DNA of 64,000 nt from Verrucomicrobiaceae bacterium. GTDB taxonomy: Bacteria; Verrucomicrobiota; Verrucomicrobiia; Verrucomicrobiales; Verrucomicrobiaceae. Under the pieces are notes generated by a model. The model did no database searches and had not been told where the DNA came from. It saw only the letters and a program-made list of their open reading frames with translations. The stretch covers positions 558,001-622,000 of the forward strand of contig JAIBCL010000001.1 of NCBI GenBank assembly GCA_019694165.1. Reading direction: 5' to 3'. Both the position numbers and the translations under genes were made by a program. Below, piece by piece: positions 25,450 through 33,571 of this stretch (position 1 is its first letter; each line of letters begins with the position of its first letter).

Positions 25450-26610
25450 ATGGAGATGAAAGATCAATGCCCGGGATGCTCTTGCGCGTCGCTGACAGAA
25501 CCGTGGGTGCTGCCGGCACAGCCAGTGGTGCTGAACTATCGATTTCCCAGTGTTGCTTCCGCAGCCGCCGTGCGGCGCGTGGACATGCACCTGACCGAAT
25601 GCCCCGAATGTGGTCTCATCTTCAATGCCTCACTGGACGAAACAGCCATTCCGTACGACGAGCATTACGACAACCGCCAGAGCTTTTCCCCCGCGTTCGA
25701 GGCCATGCTGCGCGACACGGCAGACACCCTCGATCGCCATCATCGTCTTCGGGACGGAACCATTCTGGAAGTCGGCTGTGGCAAAGGCGATTTCCTGCGG
25801 ATGATTTGCGGGCGCACTGGTGCGAAAGGCATCGGTTACGATACATCATGCGAGCACGATGGCTTGGATGAGACGGGACGCGTCCGCTTCTTCAAGAGAT
25901 ATGTCTCTGCTGCTGACGTTTCAAAATCGTTGAAGCTCGTATTGTGCCGCCATGTTGTGGAGCATGTGCCTTCCATTGGCGCATTCTTCCAACTACTCCA
26001 TGACATCGCCGTCGCGGGAGGCGGAGCACCGGTTTACGTTGAGACGCCGGCTTGGGAATGGATCGTCCGTCACGAGGCGTTCTGGGACGTCTTCTACGAA
26101 CACTGCAATTACTTTCCTCTGCGTACGCTTCGGACCCTGGCTGAACGAGCGGGATTTTCCGTGCTGGATCACCGGCTCGTTTTTGGCGGACAGTATCAGG
26201 CGCTGGAACTAAACCCGCGAAGTGTTAATGAATCAGCACCTTTAGTGGCAGGCGCGGCATTAGGTCCTTCGCTCAAATCATTTGCCGAGTCCATCGATCG
26301 ATCACGCCGCGCGGTGGAAATCAGGCTGGCCCGGGCTGGGGCGGACCTCGGCTGGGCGCTCTGGGGTGCCGGTGCCAAAGGAGTATCACTCGCCAACACG
26401 TTGACGGCCTGCCCGCCGGCCTGCGTAGTGGATGCGAACCCCGACAAGCAAGGTCACTACTTGGCAGGAACGGGCATCCCCGTGGTTTCACCTCAAGACC
26501 AGCGCCTGGAAAAGCTGCCTGTGGTGCTCGTGGCCAATCCTAACTATCTCACGGAAGTAGGCGAGACGCTCGCTTCGAGAGGACTATCCCCCCAGTTGCT
26601 CACCATCTAA
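25450..26610 (+). CDS. Class I SAM-dependent methyltransferase with zinc-ribbon-like N-terminus
   Basis: ATG 25450 gives 386 residues; ATG 25456 is possible. CPGCSC near the start and CPECG about 45 residues later form a metal-binding pair, then motif I ILEVGCGKGDFL and LCRHVVEHVPS. The C-terminal 110 residues carry GWALWGAGAKGVSLAN, the same GAGAKG feature as in C-methyltransferases, and a second alpha/beta fold. The layout therefore matches the sugar C-methyltransferase family, although catalytic residues differ from the gene at 22709. Codon use is more mixed than in the first 21 kb, a hint of separate origin. Substrate unknown. Confidence 0.83.
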   Translation: MEMKDQCPGCSCASLTEPWVLPAQPVVLNYRFPSVASAAAVRRVDMHLTECPECGLIFNASLDETAIPYDEHYDNRQSFSPAFEAMLRDTADTLDRHHRLRDGTILEVGCGKGDFLRMICGRTGAKGIGYDTSCEHDGLDETGRVRFFKRYVSAADVSKSLKLVLCRHVVEHVPSIGAFFQLLHDIAVAGGGAPVYVETPAWEWIVRHEAFWDVFYEHCNYFPLRTLRTLAERAGFSVLDHRLVFGGQYQALELNPRSVNESAPLVAGAALGPSLKSFAESIDRSRRAVEIRLARAGADLGWALWGAGAKGVSLANTLTACPPACVVDANPDKQGHYLAGTGIPVVSPQDQRLEKLPVVLVANPNYLTEVGETLASRGLSPQLLTI

Positions 26611-26618
26611 GCAACCCC

Positions 26619-28001
26619 ATGAACCGCCCGTTGGTCAGCATCGTCATCCCTTTTTTCAAGGACAGAAGGCACGTCGAGTTCGCCATTCAGAGCGCGCTCG
26701 ACCAGATGCATGAGAACCTGCAGATCATCCTCGTGGACAATGCTTCCCCGGACGGATCGGACGAGATCGCCGCCCGTTTCGCGGATCCGCGCATCGAGCG
26801 GGTGCGGCTCGCCGAAAACCACGGTGCCGCCGCCGGATTGCAGGCCGGTTACGAGCGTGCGCGCGGCGAGTGGATCGGCCTGCTGCCCGCGGATGACCGG
26901 TGGCTGCCACGATTCGTCAGCACGTTGATGGCGGCAGTGGCGGACAAGCCGGAGGTGGACATCGTCTTCTCCAATTTCCGTGACATCGACGACGACGGGA
27001 ATGTCTATGACTGGCCGGGACGCGGCGGCCCAAAGTGGAAGGAGCTGACGCAGGAGCCGTACGAGTCCGGTGCCTTCCAGGATGAACTCGTCTCGTTCTC
27101 CATGATCCACCAGTTCCAGACGATGCTCTGGCGGAAGGAACTGATGTGGCGCATCATGCCCTTCGCCATCGGCGTGATTCCTTGCGACTGGGTGATGGCG
27201 CTGCGCGCATTCCACCGCGGGGCGAAGCTGCACTTCGTCGATGAGTGCCTCGTCGAGAACCGCGTGCATGCGGCGCAGGTCGGCCTGTCCATGAGCCAGA
27301 CGACCTATGCGAAGCACTACTTGTTCGTGCATTTCAGCGAGTACTGCTTTCCGCTGGTGCGTAACGGTCGGCCGATCGCTCCCCGTTGCGCCACCGTCGT
27401 GGCGGACTACCTGGAATCCGACGGCCTCTTCACAGTCCTGGAGCGCGTCCGGCTGCTGCTGTTGCGCCAGAAGCTTGAGCGCGGCCAATGGCCTTTTGTG
27501 AACCTCAAGGACTACCTCGAACACCTGGCCGACAACACGCTGCGCGAACACGAAGTCGCCGCCGTGTCATCTTTGCTTGCAGACAAGGCGCGAGCCGATG
27601 CCAGACGTATCGCGGAGGACGCCATCCAGCAGGAGTCTGCCACCGAGACGGCAAAGGAAAGGCGGCAGCTCACCGACCAGATCGACCGGCTGAGCAAAGA
27701 GCAGCAACACACCGCCAATGCCTGGAAGAAATGGAGCCGCGCACTCAAGCAGCACGTTCAAGGAAGCCTCGGCGCCATGCGCCGGCTGAGGGACCTCCAG
27801 CACAAGAGCACCGCGAAGCGAATCCTTCGTCTGCTGGGATCACACCGGCATGAGGAACGCCATCTGGCCGAAGGCGTCGTTCGCCGCCTCAAAGACACGG
27901 AAGCCTGTCTGCATTCAAGTCCGCCGGCAGCCGGTGACGCGAAAGCGCCCTGTTGCAAGGATCATCCCGCGATCAGCGCGCCCACCCGCTGCCCTGACTG
28001 A
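26619..28001 (+). CDS. GT2-family glycosyltransferase with C-terminal coiled coil
   Basis: This 460-residue protein has a GT-A domain in residues 1-250. PLVSIVIPFFKD starts it, ILVDNASPDGS binds the nucleotide, and GLLPADDRW is the metal-binding acidic motif. SFSMIHQFQTMLWRK and DWVMALRAF mark the acceptor region. Residues about 305-390 are charged and helical, predicted coiled coil, followed by a Lys/Arg/Ser-rich tail. It transfers one sugar from a nucleotide donor during repeat-unit assembly. Its last 29 bases overlap the end of the reverse-strand rfbG gene, so the two transcripts converge and would form a short antisense duplex. Confidence 0.88.
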   Translation: MNRPLVSIVIPFFKDRRHVEFAIQSALDQMHENLQIILVDNASPDGSDEIAARFADPRIERVRLAENHGAAAGLQAGYERARGEWIGLLPADDRWLPRFVSTLMAAVADKPEVDIVFSNFRDIDDDGNVYDWPGRGGPKWKELTQEPYESGAFQDELVSFSMIHQFQTMLWRKELMWRIMPFAIGVIPCDWVMALRAFHRGAKLHFVDECLVENRVHAAQVGLSMSQTTYAKHYLFVHFSEYCFPLVRNGRPIAPRCATVVADYLESDGLFTVLERVRLLLLRQKLERGQWPFVNLKDYLEHLADNTLREHEVAAVSSLLADKARADARRIAEDAIQQESATETAKERRQLTDQIDRLSKEQQHTANAWKKWSRALKQHVQGSLGAMRRLRDLQHKSTAKRILRLLGSHRHEERHLAEGVVRRLKDTEACLHSSPPAAGDAKAPCCKDHPAISAPTRCPD

Positions 28002-29073
28002 CAGCGTCCTGCATGAAGGCGGCTATTTGCTCCACGCTCGCCCTGAGCATGTCAGGTCCCGGCATGGCATGGCGCGCACGATACCAGTCGGCGGTGATCC
28101 CGACTGACTGCTCGAAGTCCCACACCGGTTTCCAGCCCAGAACATCGGCCGCCTTCTCCGTGGACAGATGCAGGAAGCGGGCCTCGTGAGGCTGGCCGGT
28201 GTTGTCCTCAGCCTCCCATGCACCGGGCCAGTGATGCAAAAACGTGGTGACCAGGTCTTCCACCGTACGCCAAGAGCCGGCCGCCGGGCCGAAATTGAAA
28301 GCGCTGCACGCCGGCGAATCCCTGCCCTCAATGATAAGACGCATGCCAACCACCAGATAGCCGCCGAGACAATCGAGCACATGCTGCCATGGACGAACGG
28401 CGGCGGGATTGCGCACCTTCAGCGGCTTTCCAGCGATGAGCGCGCGCACGAGATCAGGCAGGATGCGGTCTTCGGCGTAGTCCCCGCCGCCGATCACGTT
28501 CCCCGCACGAACCGTGGCGACAGGCCCCAGACCTTCCCGCGAAGAAGAGAACGACCGGCGCCATGACTGCGCAACGAGTTCTGCGGCGGCTTTGCTGGCC
28601 GAATAAACATCGTGTCCGCCCAGCGGATCGTTTTCGTGGCAAGCCTGCTCGAAACCAAGATTCTCGTAGCATTTGTCGGTGGTCACCACCACGACGGCTG
28701 CTCCGGGGGCTGCATGACGCGCCGCCTCAAGAATGTGCGCGGTGCCCAGGACGTTCACCGCGACAGTCTCGACCGGCACTTGATAAGAACGACGCACAAG
28801 AGGCTGCGCAGCGAGGTGGAAGATGATCTCAGGCTTGCACTCCGCCACGGCTCGGGACAAGCGGTCAAGGTCACGGATGTCCCCGATGGTTTCCGAGCCG
28901 ATCGACTCGCGGGCGAAAAGTTCACGCACGCCAGGCACGGTGGGTGCCTCGAGACTATAGCCCGTGACCCTGGCACCGAGCTGTTTCAACCACAGGCAAA
29001 GCCAGCCGCCCTTAAATCCGGTGTGTCCGGTGACCAGCACACGCCGGCCCGCGTAGATGCCGCCGAACGCCAT
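27973..29073 (-). CDS. rfbG: CDP-glucose 4,6-dehydratase
   Basis: This 366-residue protein has the expected length. The SDR NAD motif is TGHTGFKGGWL near residues 14-24, diagnostic of CDP-glucose dehydratases. The catalytic Y-S-A-S-K (VYSASKAAAE) follows a T-T-D-K-C-Y-E-N segment, all hallmarks of RfbG. It removes water from CDP-glucose to give CDP-4-keto-6-deoxyglucose. ATG 29073 is chosen because it shares one base with the rfbF stop (TGATG) and has GGAGGAA six bases upstream. Longer open frame upstream is rfbF in another register. No RfbH partner is in the window, so the route leads elsewhere than to 3,6-dideoxysugars. Confidence 0.93.
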   Translation of the reverse strand: MAFGGIYAGRRVLVTGHTGFKGGWLCLWLKQLGARVTGYSLEAPTVPGVRELFARESIGSETIGDIRDLDRLSRAVAECKPEIIFHLAAQPLVRRSYQVPVETVAVNVLGTAHILEAARHAAPGAAVVVVTTDKCYENLGFEQACHENDPLGGHDVYSASKAAAELVAQSWRRSFSSSREGLGPVATVRAGNVIGGGDYAEDRILPDLVRALIAGKPLKVRNPAAVRPWQHVLDCLGGYLVVGMRLIIEGRDSPACSAFNFGPAAGSWRTVEDLVTTFLHHWPGAWEAEDNTGQPHEARFLHLSTEKAADVLGWKPVWDFEQSVGITADWYRARHAMPGPDMLRASVEQIAAFMQDAVSQGSGWAR

Positions 29074-29846
29074 CACCATTTCCTCCATGGCGCGCACCCG
29101 TCCGTCCACATTTTCTCCAGAATCTGCTGCTCGCGGTAGGTGTCCATGCACTGCCAGAACCCTTCGTGCTGGAAAGCCCGCATCTGACCATCCGCGGCCA
29201 GCCGTTCGAGCGGTTCCCGCTCGAACACGCAATCTTCTCCGCCGAGGTAATCCTTCACCCGGGAGTGCAGGACCATGAATCCGCCGTTGATGAATCCCGA
29301 CTCCCTGGCGGGCTTTTCGTGAAACGTACGTACTGCTGTGCCCTCGAGACCGAGTTCGCCGAAACGTCCGGCAGGTCTGACTGCGGTAAGAGTGCCGATG
29401 GCACCGTGGCTGCGGTGAAATTCCACAAGCGCAGCAAGGTCCGCGTCCGTGAGGCCGTCGCCGTAGGTGAAAAGAAAATTCCCTTCCCCAACATGGTCGA
29501 TGGCGCGCCGGAGCCGGCCTCCGGTCTGGGTGTGCAGGCCTGTCTCCAGCAGCGTGACGGACCAATCCTCTTCGTCGTGGGAATTGTGAAAGGTGATCTG
29601 CGGCGTCTTCCCCAGGCGGAGCGTCACGTCACTTCGATTCCACAGGTAGTTCCGGAAGTACTCCTTGATGATCTCCCCCTTGTAGCCCAGACACAGGATA
29701 AACTCCCTGTGCCCGTGACAGGCATACGACTTCATGATGTGCCAGATGATCGGCTGGCCGCCCACCGGCACCATGGGCTTGGGACGAAACTCCGTTTCCT
29801 CGCGCAGCCGCGTTCCCAATCCACCACACAAGATAACAACCTTCAT
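29073..29846 (-). CDS. rfbF: Glucose-1-phosphate cytidylyltransferase
   Basis: This 257-residue protein has the family's normal length. It begins MKVVILCGGLGTRL, the nucleotide-binding loop of sugar-1-phosphate nucleotidyltransferases. EFRPKPMVPVGG follows, with the conserved Lys that contacts the phosphate. TYGDGLTDADL and FINGGFMVL are RfbF signatures. It makes CDP-glucose from CTP and glucose-1-phosphate for rfbG, coupled by a TGATG overlap. ATG 29846 is used; the frame continues 19 codons upstream without conserved sequence. A 153-bp inserted element begins 64 bases upstream of this start. Confidence 0.94.
   Translation of the reverse strand: MKVVILCGGLGTRLREETEFRPKPMVPVGGQPIIWHIMKSYACHGHREFILCLGYKGEIIKEYFRNYLWNRSDVTLRLGKTPQITFHNSHDEEDWSVTLLETGLHTQTGGRLRRAIDHVGEGNFLFTYGDGLTDADLAALVEFHRSHGAIGTLTAVRPAGRFGELGLEGTAVRTFHEKPARESGFINGGFMVLHSRVKDYLGGEDCVFEREPLERLAADGQMRAFQHEGFWQCMDTYREQQILEKMWTDGCAPWRKW
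29080..29086 (-). promoter_or_regulatory. Ribosome-binding site deciding the rfbG start
   Basis: On the reverse strand GGAGGAA sits six bases before ATG 29073, inside the last codons of rfbF. Two other in-frame ATGs (29079 and 29088) lie too close to it or before it. This supports ATG 29073 and translational coupling. Confidence 0.6.
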
Positions 29847-29901
29847 TCGCGCGAACGTAGGATTAATCGACAAGTCGGCAACAACAAACCCCGGTTCCAA
29901 C

Positions 29902-29910
29902 ACGCATCAC
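29902..29910. repeat. Left copy of 9-bp target-site duplication
   Basis: ACGCATCAC directly abuts the left inverted repeat of the MITE-like element and is identical to 30064-30072. An exact duplication suggests a fairly recent insertion. Confidence 0.75.
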
Positions 29911-30063
29911 CAGGGCTTACGCATGAATTGCTTCTGAGTGAATTCCCACGGATTCAGGGCGACCACGGATCGGACTTCTTCTGAATCCATCTGTGGAATC
30001 CTGAATCTTGCGGGGCAAATCATAGATTTGAGGCTTGTGCCTTCGGTTCATGCGTAAGCCCTG
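29911..30063. mobile_element. MITE-like insertion with 17-bp terminal inverted repeats
   Basis: The 17 bases at 29911-29927 (CAGGGCTTACGCATGAA) are exactly repeated in reverse complement at 30047-30063. The element is 153 bp and has no coding capacity. It is flanked by a perfect 9-bp direct repeat ACGCATCAC at 29902-29910 and 30064-30072, the expected target duplication. The interior holds further partial palindromes around GGATTCA/TGAATCC. It is a non-autonomous element mobilised by some transposase elsewhere. From memory, CAGGG ends and 8-10-bp duplications recall the ISAs1 family; unverified. No transposase gene occurs in the window. Confidence 0.85.
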
Positions 30064-30072
30064 ACGCATCAC
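30064..30072. repeat. Right copy of 9-bp target-site duplication
   Basis: ACGCATCAC directly follows the right inverted repeat of the MITE-like element and matches 29902-29910 exactly. Confidence 0.75.
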
Positions 30073-30105
30073 TGTCTCACTTCGGGCGCATGGTCTTCGT
30101 CCTGC

Positions 30106-31773
30106 TCACGGCTCCTTGAGATAGGGCGAGTCCTTCGGCAGCCGGCTCTCCAACAGCGGATGCTTCACCGGCGGCCGCGTACGTGCGGACTCTGACGTCA
30201 AGGGATGGTAGAGATTGATGATGTCCTCCTCCTTGCCGCGGAGAATGCGGTCGTGAATCTTCCCGAACAGGTGCTGCGCAGCGGGGAACGAGTGGTACTT
30301 CTCGACGTACTCCCGGCCTGCCCTCCCGAGTGCTTCACGAAGCGCGGGGCGCGTGACGAGGATGCGGAGGTTCTCCTTCAATATCTCCGGCGTGGTGGAG
30401 AAGATGGGGCACTCGTTGAGGAACGAATAGCGCCGGTAGATCCGCGTGTAGTACTCGTCGTGCAGATTTGCCATCACCGCCAGGCCCGACGCCATGCCTT
30501 CGATGCCGCTGAGGGCATAGGCGGTGGCGATGAACTGCTCGGCGAGAATGTCGCACTCGCTCATCAGTCGGCGCACCTCGGAGTTTGGCACGCGCTCCAG
30601 CAGCACCAGTTCGATTTGCAGTCCTTCTTTCTTCAGTTCCTCCACCGCATGGACAAGGAACTCGGTGCCCTTGAAGCCGCGATGATTGGGCGTGTGCATG
30701 ACGCGCACGGCGCCATTTCTCCCATCGGCGCCTGAATAAGTCTGCCGCGCCTGCCACAGAGAAGTGTCGATGTGGAAGAAGGTGAAGAGGGCCACGTCCC
30801 AGCGGCCCATTGCATCGACCATGTAACCGGCGAGCACGGCATCACCGTGCTGCTGCCAGTACGTGACGCGCGCCTGGATTTTCGGCTCGATCAGCGCCTG
30901 GGCAGCATAGTTCGAGAGCAGGCCGTGGCGCACGCAGGGATCCTGCACCCTCGAGTAGCAATAGTAGTCGCCGCCGTACGGCAGGATCACCGACTTGATG
31001 CCGGCGCGCTTGAACAACTGCGCCTCATATTCCCAAAGGTCCGTCTGCCCGAGTACGGATCCGGTGCATGGAACATGCACTACCGAGGCATGACGAATGA
31101 CGTAAAGAAATGCGAGCATGTACGGCAGCGTGCCATGCGCCCACATCTCATCCCGGTCCTTGAACCTGAACCATGCCGGCATGACGTCCTCATAATACAA
31201 GTCGTAGTCGTCCCGCCGGTTGATGGAGGCCGGCTCCACCATCAACGTTTTGGATTCGACTCCGGCGGCATTCATCGCCCGGCTCCAGTAGCTGTTCGAG
31301 ATGATCGCCGTGGGTCCCCACACCATGGTACTGCGTTTCTTCTCAGCCGCTTCGACCATGGCCTCCAGGAATCCGACCGCCTCCGGCACCCAGTTGCTCT
31401 GAAAAGCCAGCCACGCCTGCACCGCACGCAGCTCGTCGAGCCGGCCGGTCTTTCCCGCATTGGCATCGAGGAGGCGGAGGGCTGCGGGCACCTGCCCTTT
31501 TCTCCAGAGGGCCATGACTCCGTCGTACATGGCCTGCTCGTCCTGAAACAAGACGGGCTCCGGTTCGCCGGACCGAGCCGCATATGTGGATTGCCTCTCC
31601 GTGGTCAGAGTGGTCAAAGCGCTCCGCAGCTTGAGCACCTTGTCGCGGAGGCTGCCCACTTCCCGGCGCAGCTTCCCGTGCATTTCTTTGTTCACGAGGT
31701 CGCTCTTGAGATTGGTCTGGGTCGAGAGTCTGCGTGCGAGATAGCCGAAGAAGCGCCGGGAAAGTTTGCTCAT
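30106..31773 (-). CDS. GT4-like glycosyltransferase with N-terminal coiled coil
   Basis: ATG 31773 (MSKLSRRFF) gives 555 residues; frame upstream to 31947 overlaps the divergent gene's leader and was not used. Residues about 10-60 are a short coiled coil. Residues about 80-140 are TPR-like helices. The rest is a GT-B fold with HTPNHRGFKGTEF and LLERVPNSEVRRL, and with GIEGMASGLAVMANL, the E-x(n)-G loop that holds the nucleotide sugar. It shares the GxKGT...VPN...V pattern with the divergently transcribed gene at 31925, so the two look like paralogues. Specific donor and acceptor unknown. Confidence 0.83.
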   Translation of the reverse strand: MSKLSRRFFGYLARRLSTQTNLKSDLVNKEMHGKLRREVGSLRDKVLKLRSALTTLTTERQSTYAARSGEPEPVLFQDEQAMYDGVMALWRKGQVPAALRLLDANAGKTGRLDELRAVQAWLAFQSNWVPEAVGFLEAMVEAAEKKRSTMVWGPTAIISNSYWSRAMNAAGVESKTLMVEPASINRRDDYDLYYEDVMPAWFRFKDRDEMWAHGTLPYMLAFLYVIRHASVVHVPCTGSVLGQTDLWEYEAQLFKRAGIKSVILPYGGDYYCYSRVQDPCVRHGLLSNYAAQALIEPKIQARVTYWQQHGDAVLAGYMVDAMGRWDVALFTFFHIDTSLWQARQTYSGADGRNGAVRVMHTPNHRGFKGTEFLVHAVEELKKEGLQIELVLLERVPNSEVRRLMSECDILAEQFIATAYALSGIEGMASGLAVMANLHDEYYTRIYRRYSFLNECPIFSTTPEILKENLRILVTRPALREALGRAGREYVEKYHSFPAAQHLFGKIHDRILRGKEEDIINLYHPLTSESARTRPPVKHPLLESRLPKDSPYLKEP

Positions 31774-31924
31774 GATGTGTAAACGGAGAATTCTGCCGGG
31801 ATACGGGCAGGAAAAGACCGTATGAGTAACGGGCCGGACAAGCGTTGCAAGCAGCGACGCAGCGCTCGACCGGTCTTCACATCGCCGGTGGACCTTGCGG
31901 GTTTTTCCACTATCGAATGCCTTC

Positions 31925-33526
31925 ATGACATCTCCCAGGGTTTTCATCGGTCTGTTTGAGATCGCCGGCTACTACTCCAGTCTGCACCTGGGGTTGGAGG
32001 CTCGTGGCTGCAGGACGACCATGGTGAGCCTCGCGAGCCACCGTTTCTCCTACGCCGAGAAACCCTGCGGCTGGACCGGGCGGCTGATCCAGTGGCACTT
32101 TCGACGCGCGCTTCAGGTGAGCGGTCATGTCTGGCCGCAGTGGATGCCGCCTTGGTTGCGCAGGTTCACCGGCTGGCTGGCCGTTTGGCTGGCTGCATTG
32201 CGCCATGACGTCTTTTTTTTCTCATGCGGCCTAAGCTTCGCCGACGGCATCGTGTGCCGGGACATGGAGCCGCTCCGACGCCTGAAGCGGAAGGTCATTT
32301 TCATCTTCAATGGCTCGGATTCACGCGCGCCATACTGTGACCGCACCGGCTATTTCCTTGAAAACCGCATCACCTCCGCTGCTGCGTTGAAGGAACTCAC
32401 GCGGCAGAAGGCCGCCCGGCTGAGCCGGGTGCATGAGCTGGCCGATCTCGTCATCGACTATCCGCTCTCCGGCCACTTCCACACGAGGCGCTTCATCAAC
32501 TTCATCCGGCTCGGCATTCCCACCGTCGTGCCATCCGAGGACGAACTGCCCCCGCCACCTGGGAGCATGTACCCGGCCCGGCCCATCCACATTCTCCACT
32601 GTCCCTCCGATACTGGCATCAAAGGTTCCACCGAAATCCACCGCGTGATCGACCACCTCAAAGCGCAAGGATGGAACATTGAGTTCATCGAACTGCGCGG
32701 CGTGCCCAACGCCACGGTGATGGAATGCATCAAGAACAGCGACTTGGTCATCGACCAGCTTTACAGCGACACGCCGATGGCGGGCCTCGCGCGTGAGGCG
32801 GCGCAGTTTGCGCGACCGGTGATCATTGCCGGCTACGCGTGGGAGGAATTGCGAGACCATCTGCCGCCGGAAGAATGGCCGCCGGCGATCACCTGCCATC
32901 CCGACCGGCTCGAGGAATGCGTGCGCGATTTCCTCCAACAAGGTCCCGCCGCGTGGCAGGAAGCAGGACTGCGCGGTTACAGGTTCATCAAAGACCGCTG
33001 GAGCGCCGCTCAATGCGCCGGCCGGCTGCTCGATGCGCTCGCGCGGCCCGACGAGTGCGGCATCTGGGTGGATCCGCAATCCTGCCGGTATGTGTGGGGC
33101 TGCGGCATGCATGCGCTGGAAACCATCGAGTCGGCCCAGGTGATGATGCGCACGAAAGGAGAAGCCGGCTTCTGCCTCTATGCAAAACCGGAACTGCTTG
33201 CGAAGACTGCCGCCCTTGGTTCCATGGATCTCATGGAAGCCCAGCCGGCCGCGATTCCTGAACTCTCGAGCTTCGACGCCCAGACATTGAGCGTGGTGAC
33301 TTCACTCGTCGAACGCAATGCGAGCCTGCAAGTGGAGAATGCCACGATGACCGCCCGGCTCGCGAGCCTGGAGGCTCAAGCTGCCGCCGGGGCGAAAATC
33401 GAGTCGGTCGAGGCAGAGCTGGCCGAGGCGAAGGCGAAGCTCGAGAACTTCCGCGCCATGATCAAGCGACGCGACGAGCGCATTGAAAAACTCGAGAAGA
33501 AGCTCGGCGGAAAGAAGGGATCCTGA
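31925..33526 (+). CDS. GT-B glycosyltransferase with C-terminal coiled coil
   Basis: ATG 31925 (MTSPRVFIGLFEIAG) gives 533 residues. The N-terminal half includes FIGLFEIAGYYSSL and FIFNGSDSRAPYCD. The C-terminal Rossmann half has HCPSDTGIKGSTEI, IELRGVPNATVMECI and VIDQLYSDTPMAGLAREAA, the donor-binding region. Residues about 450-530 are a heptad-rich coiled coil (EAELAEAKAKLENFRAMI) with a Lys-rich end. Relation to the gene at 30106 is clear in the donor domain. It is divergently transcribed from it across a 151-bp gap (31774-31924) in which I see no convincing sigma70 promoter. Likely adds a sugar to the repeat unit. Confidence 0.82.
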   Translation: MTSPRVFIGLFEIAGYYSSLHLGLEARGCRTTMVSLASHRFSYAEKPCGWTGRLIQWHFRRALQVSGHVWPQWMPPWLRRFTGWLAVWLAALRHDVFFFSCGLSFADGIVCRDMEPLRRLKRKVIFIFNGSDSRAPYCDRTGYFLENRITSAAALKELTRQKAARLSRVHELADLVIDYPLSGHFHTRRFINFIRLGIPTVVPSEDELPPPPGSMYPARPIHILHCPSDTGIKGSTEIHRVIDHLKAQGWNIEFIELRGVPNATVMECIKNSDLVIDQLYSDTPMAGLAREAAQFARPVIIAGYAWEELRDHLPPEEWPPAITCHPDRLEECVRDFLQQGPAAWQEAGLRGYRFIKDRWSAAQCAGRLLDALARPDECGIWVDPQSCRYVWGCGMHALETIESAQVMMRTKGEAGFCLYAKPELLAKTAALGSMDLMEAQPAAIPELSSFDAQTLSVVTSLVERNASLQVENATMTARLASLEAQAAAGAKIESVEAELAEAKAKLENFRAMIKRRDERIEKLEKKLGGKKGS

Positions 33527-33571
33527 TCACTCCCGTCCGGCGTCGGGCGCTTCGTCCGAAACGCGCAGGTT

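Noticed and set aside
29074-29565. Upstream extension of rfbG
   Set aside because: It overlaps rfbF in another frame and lacks conservation; a good ribosome site supports ATG 29073.
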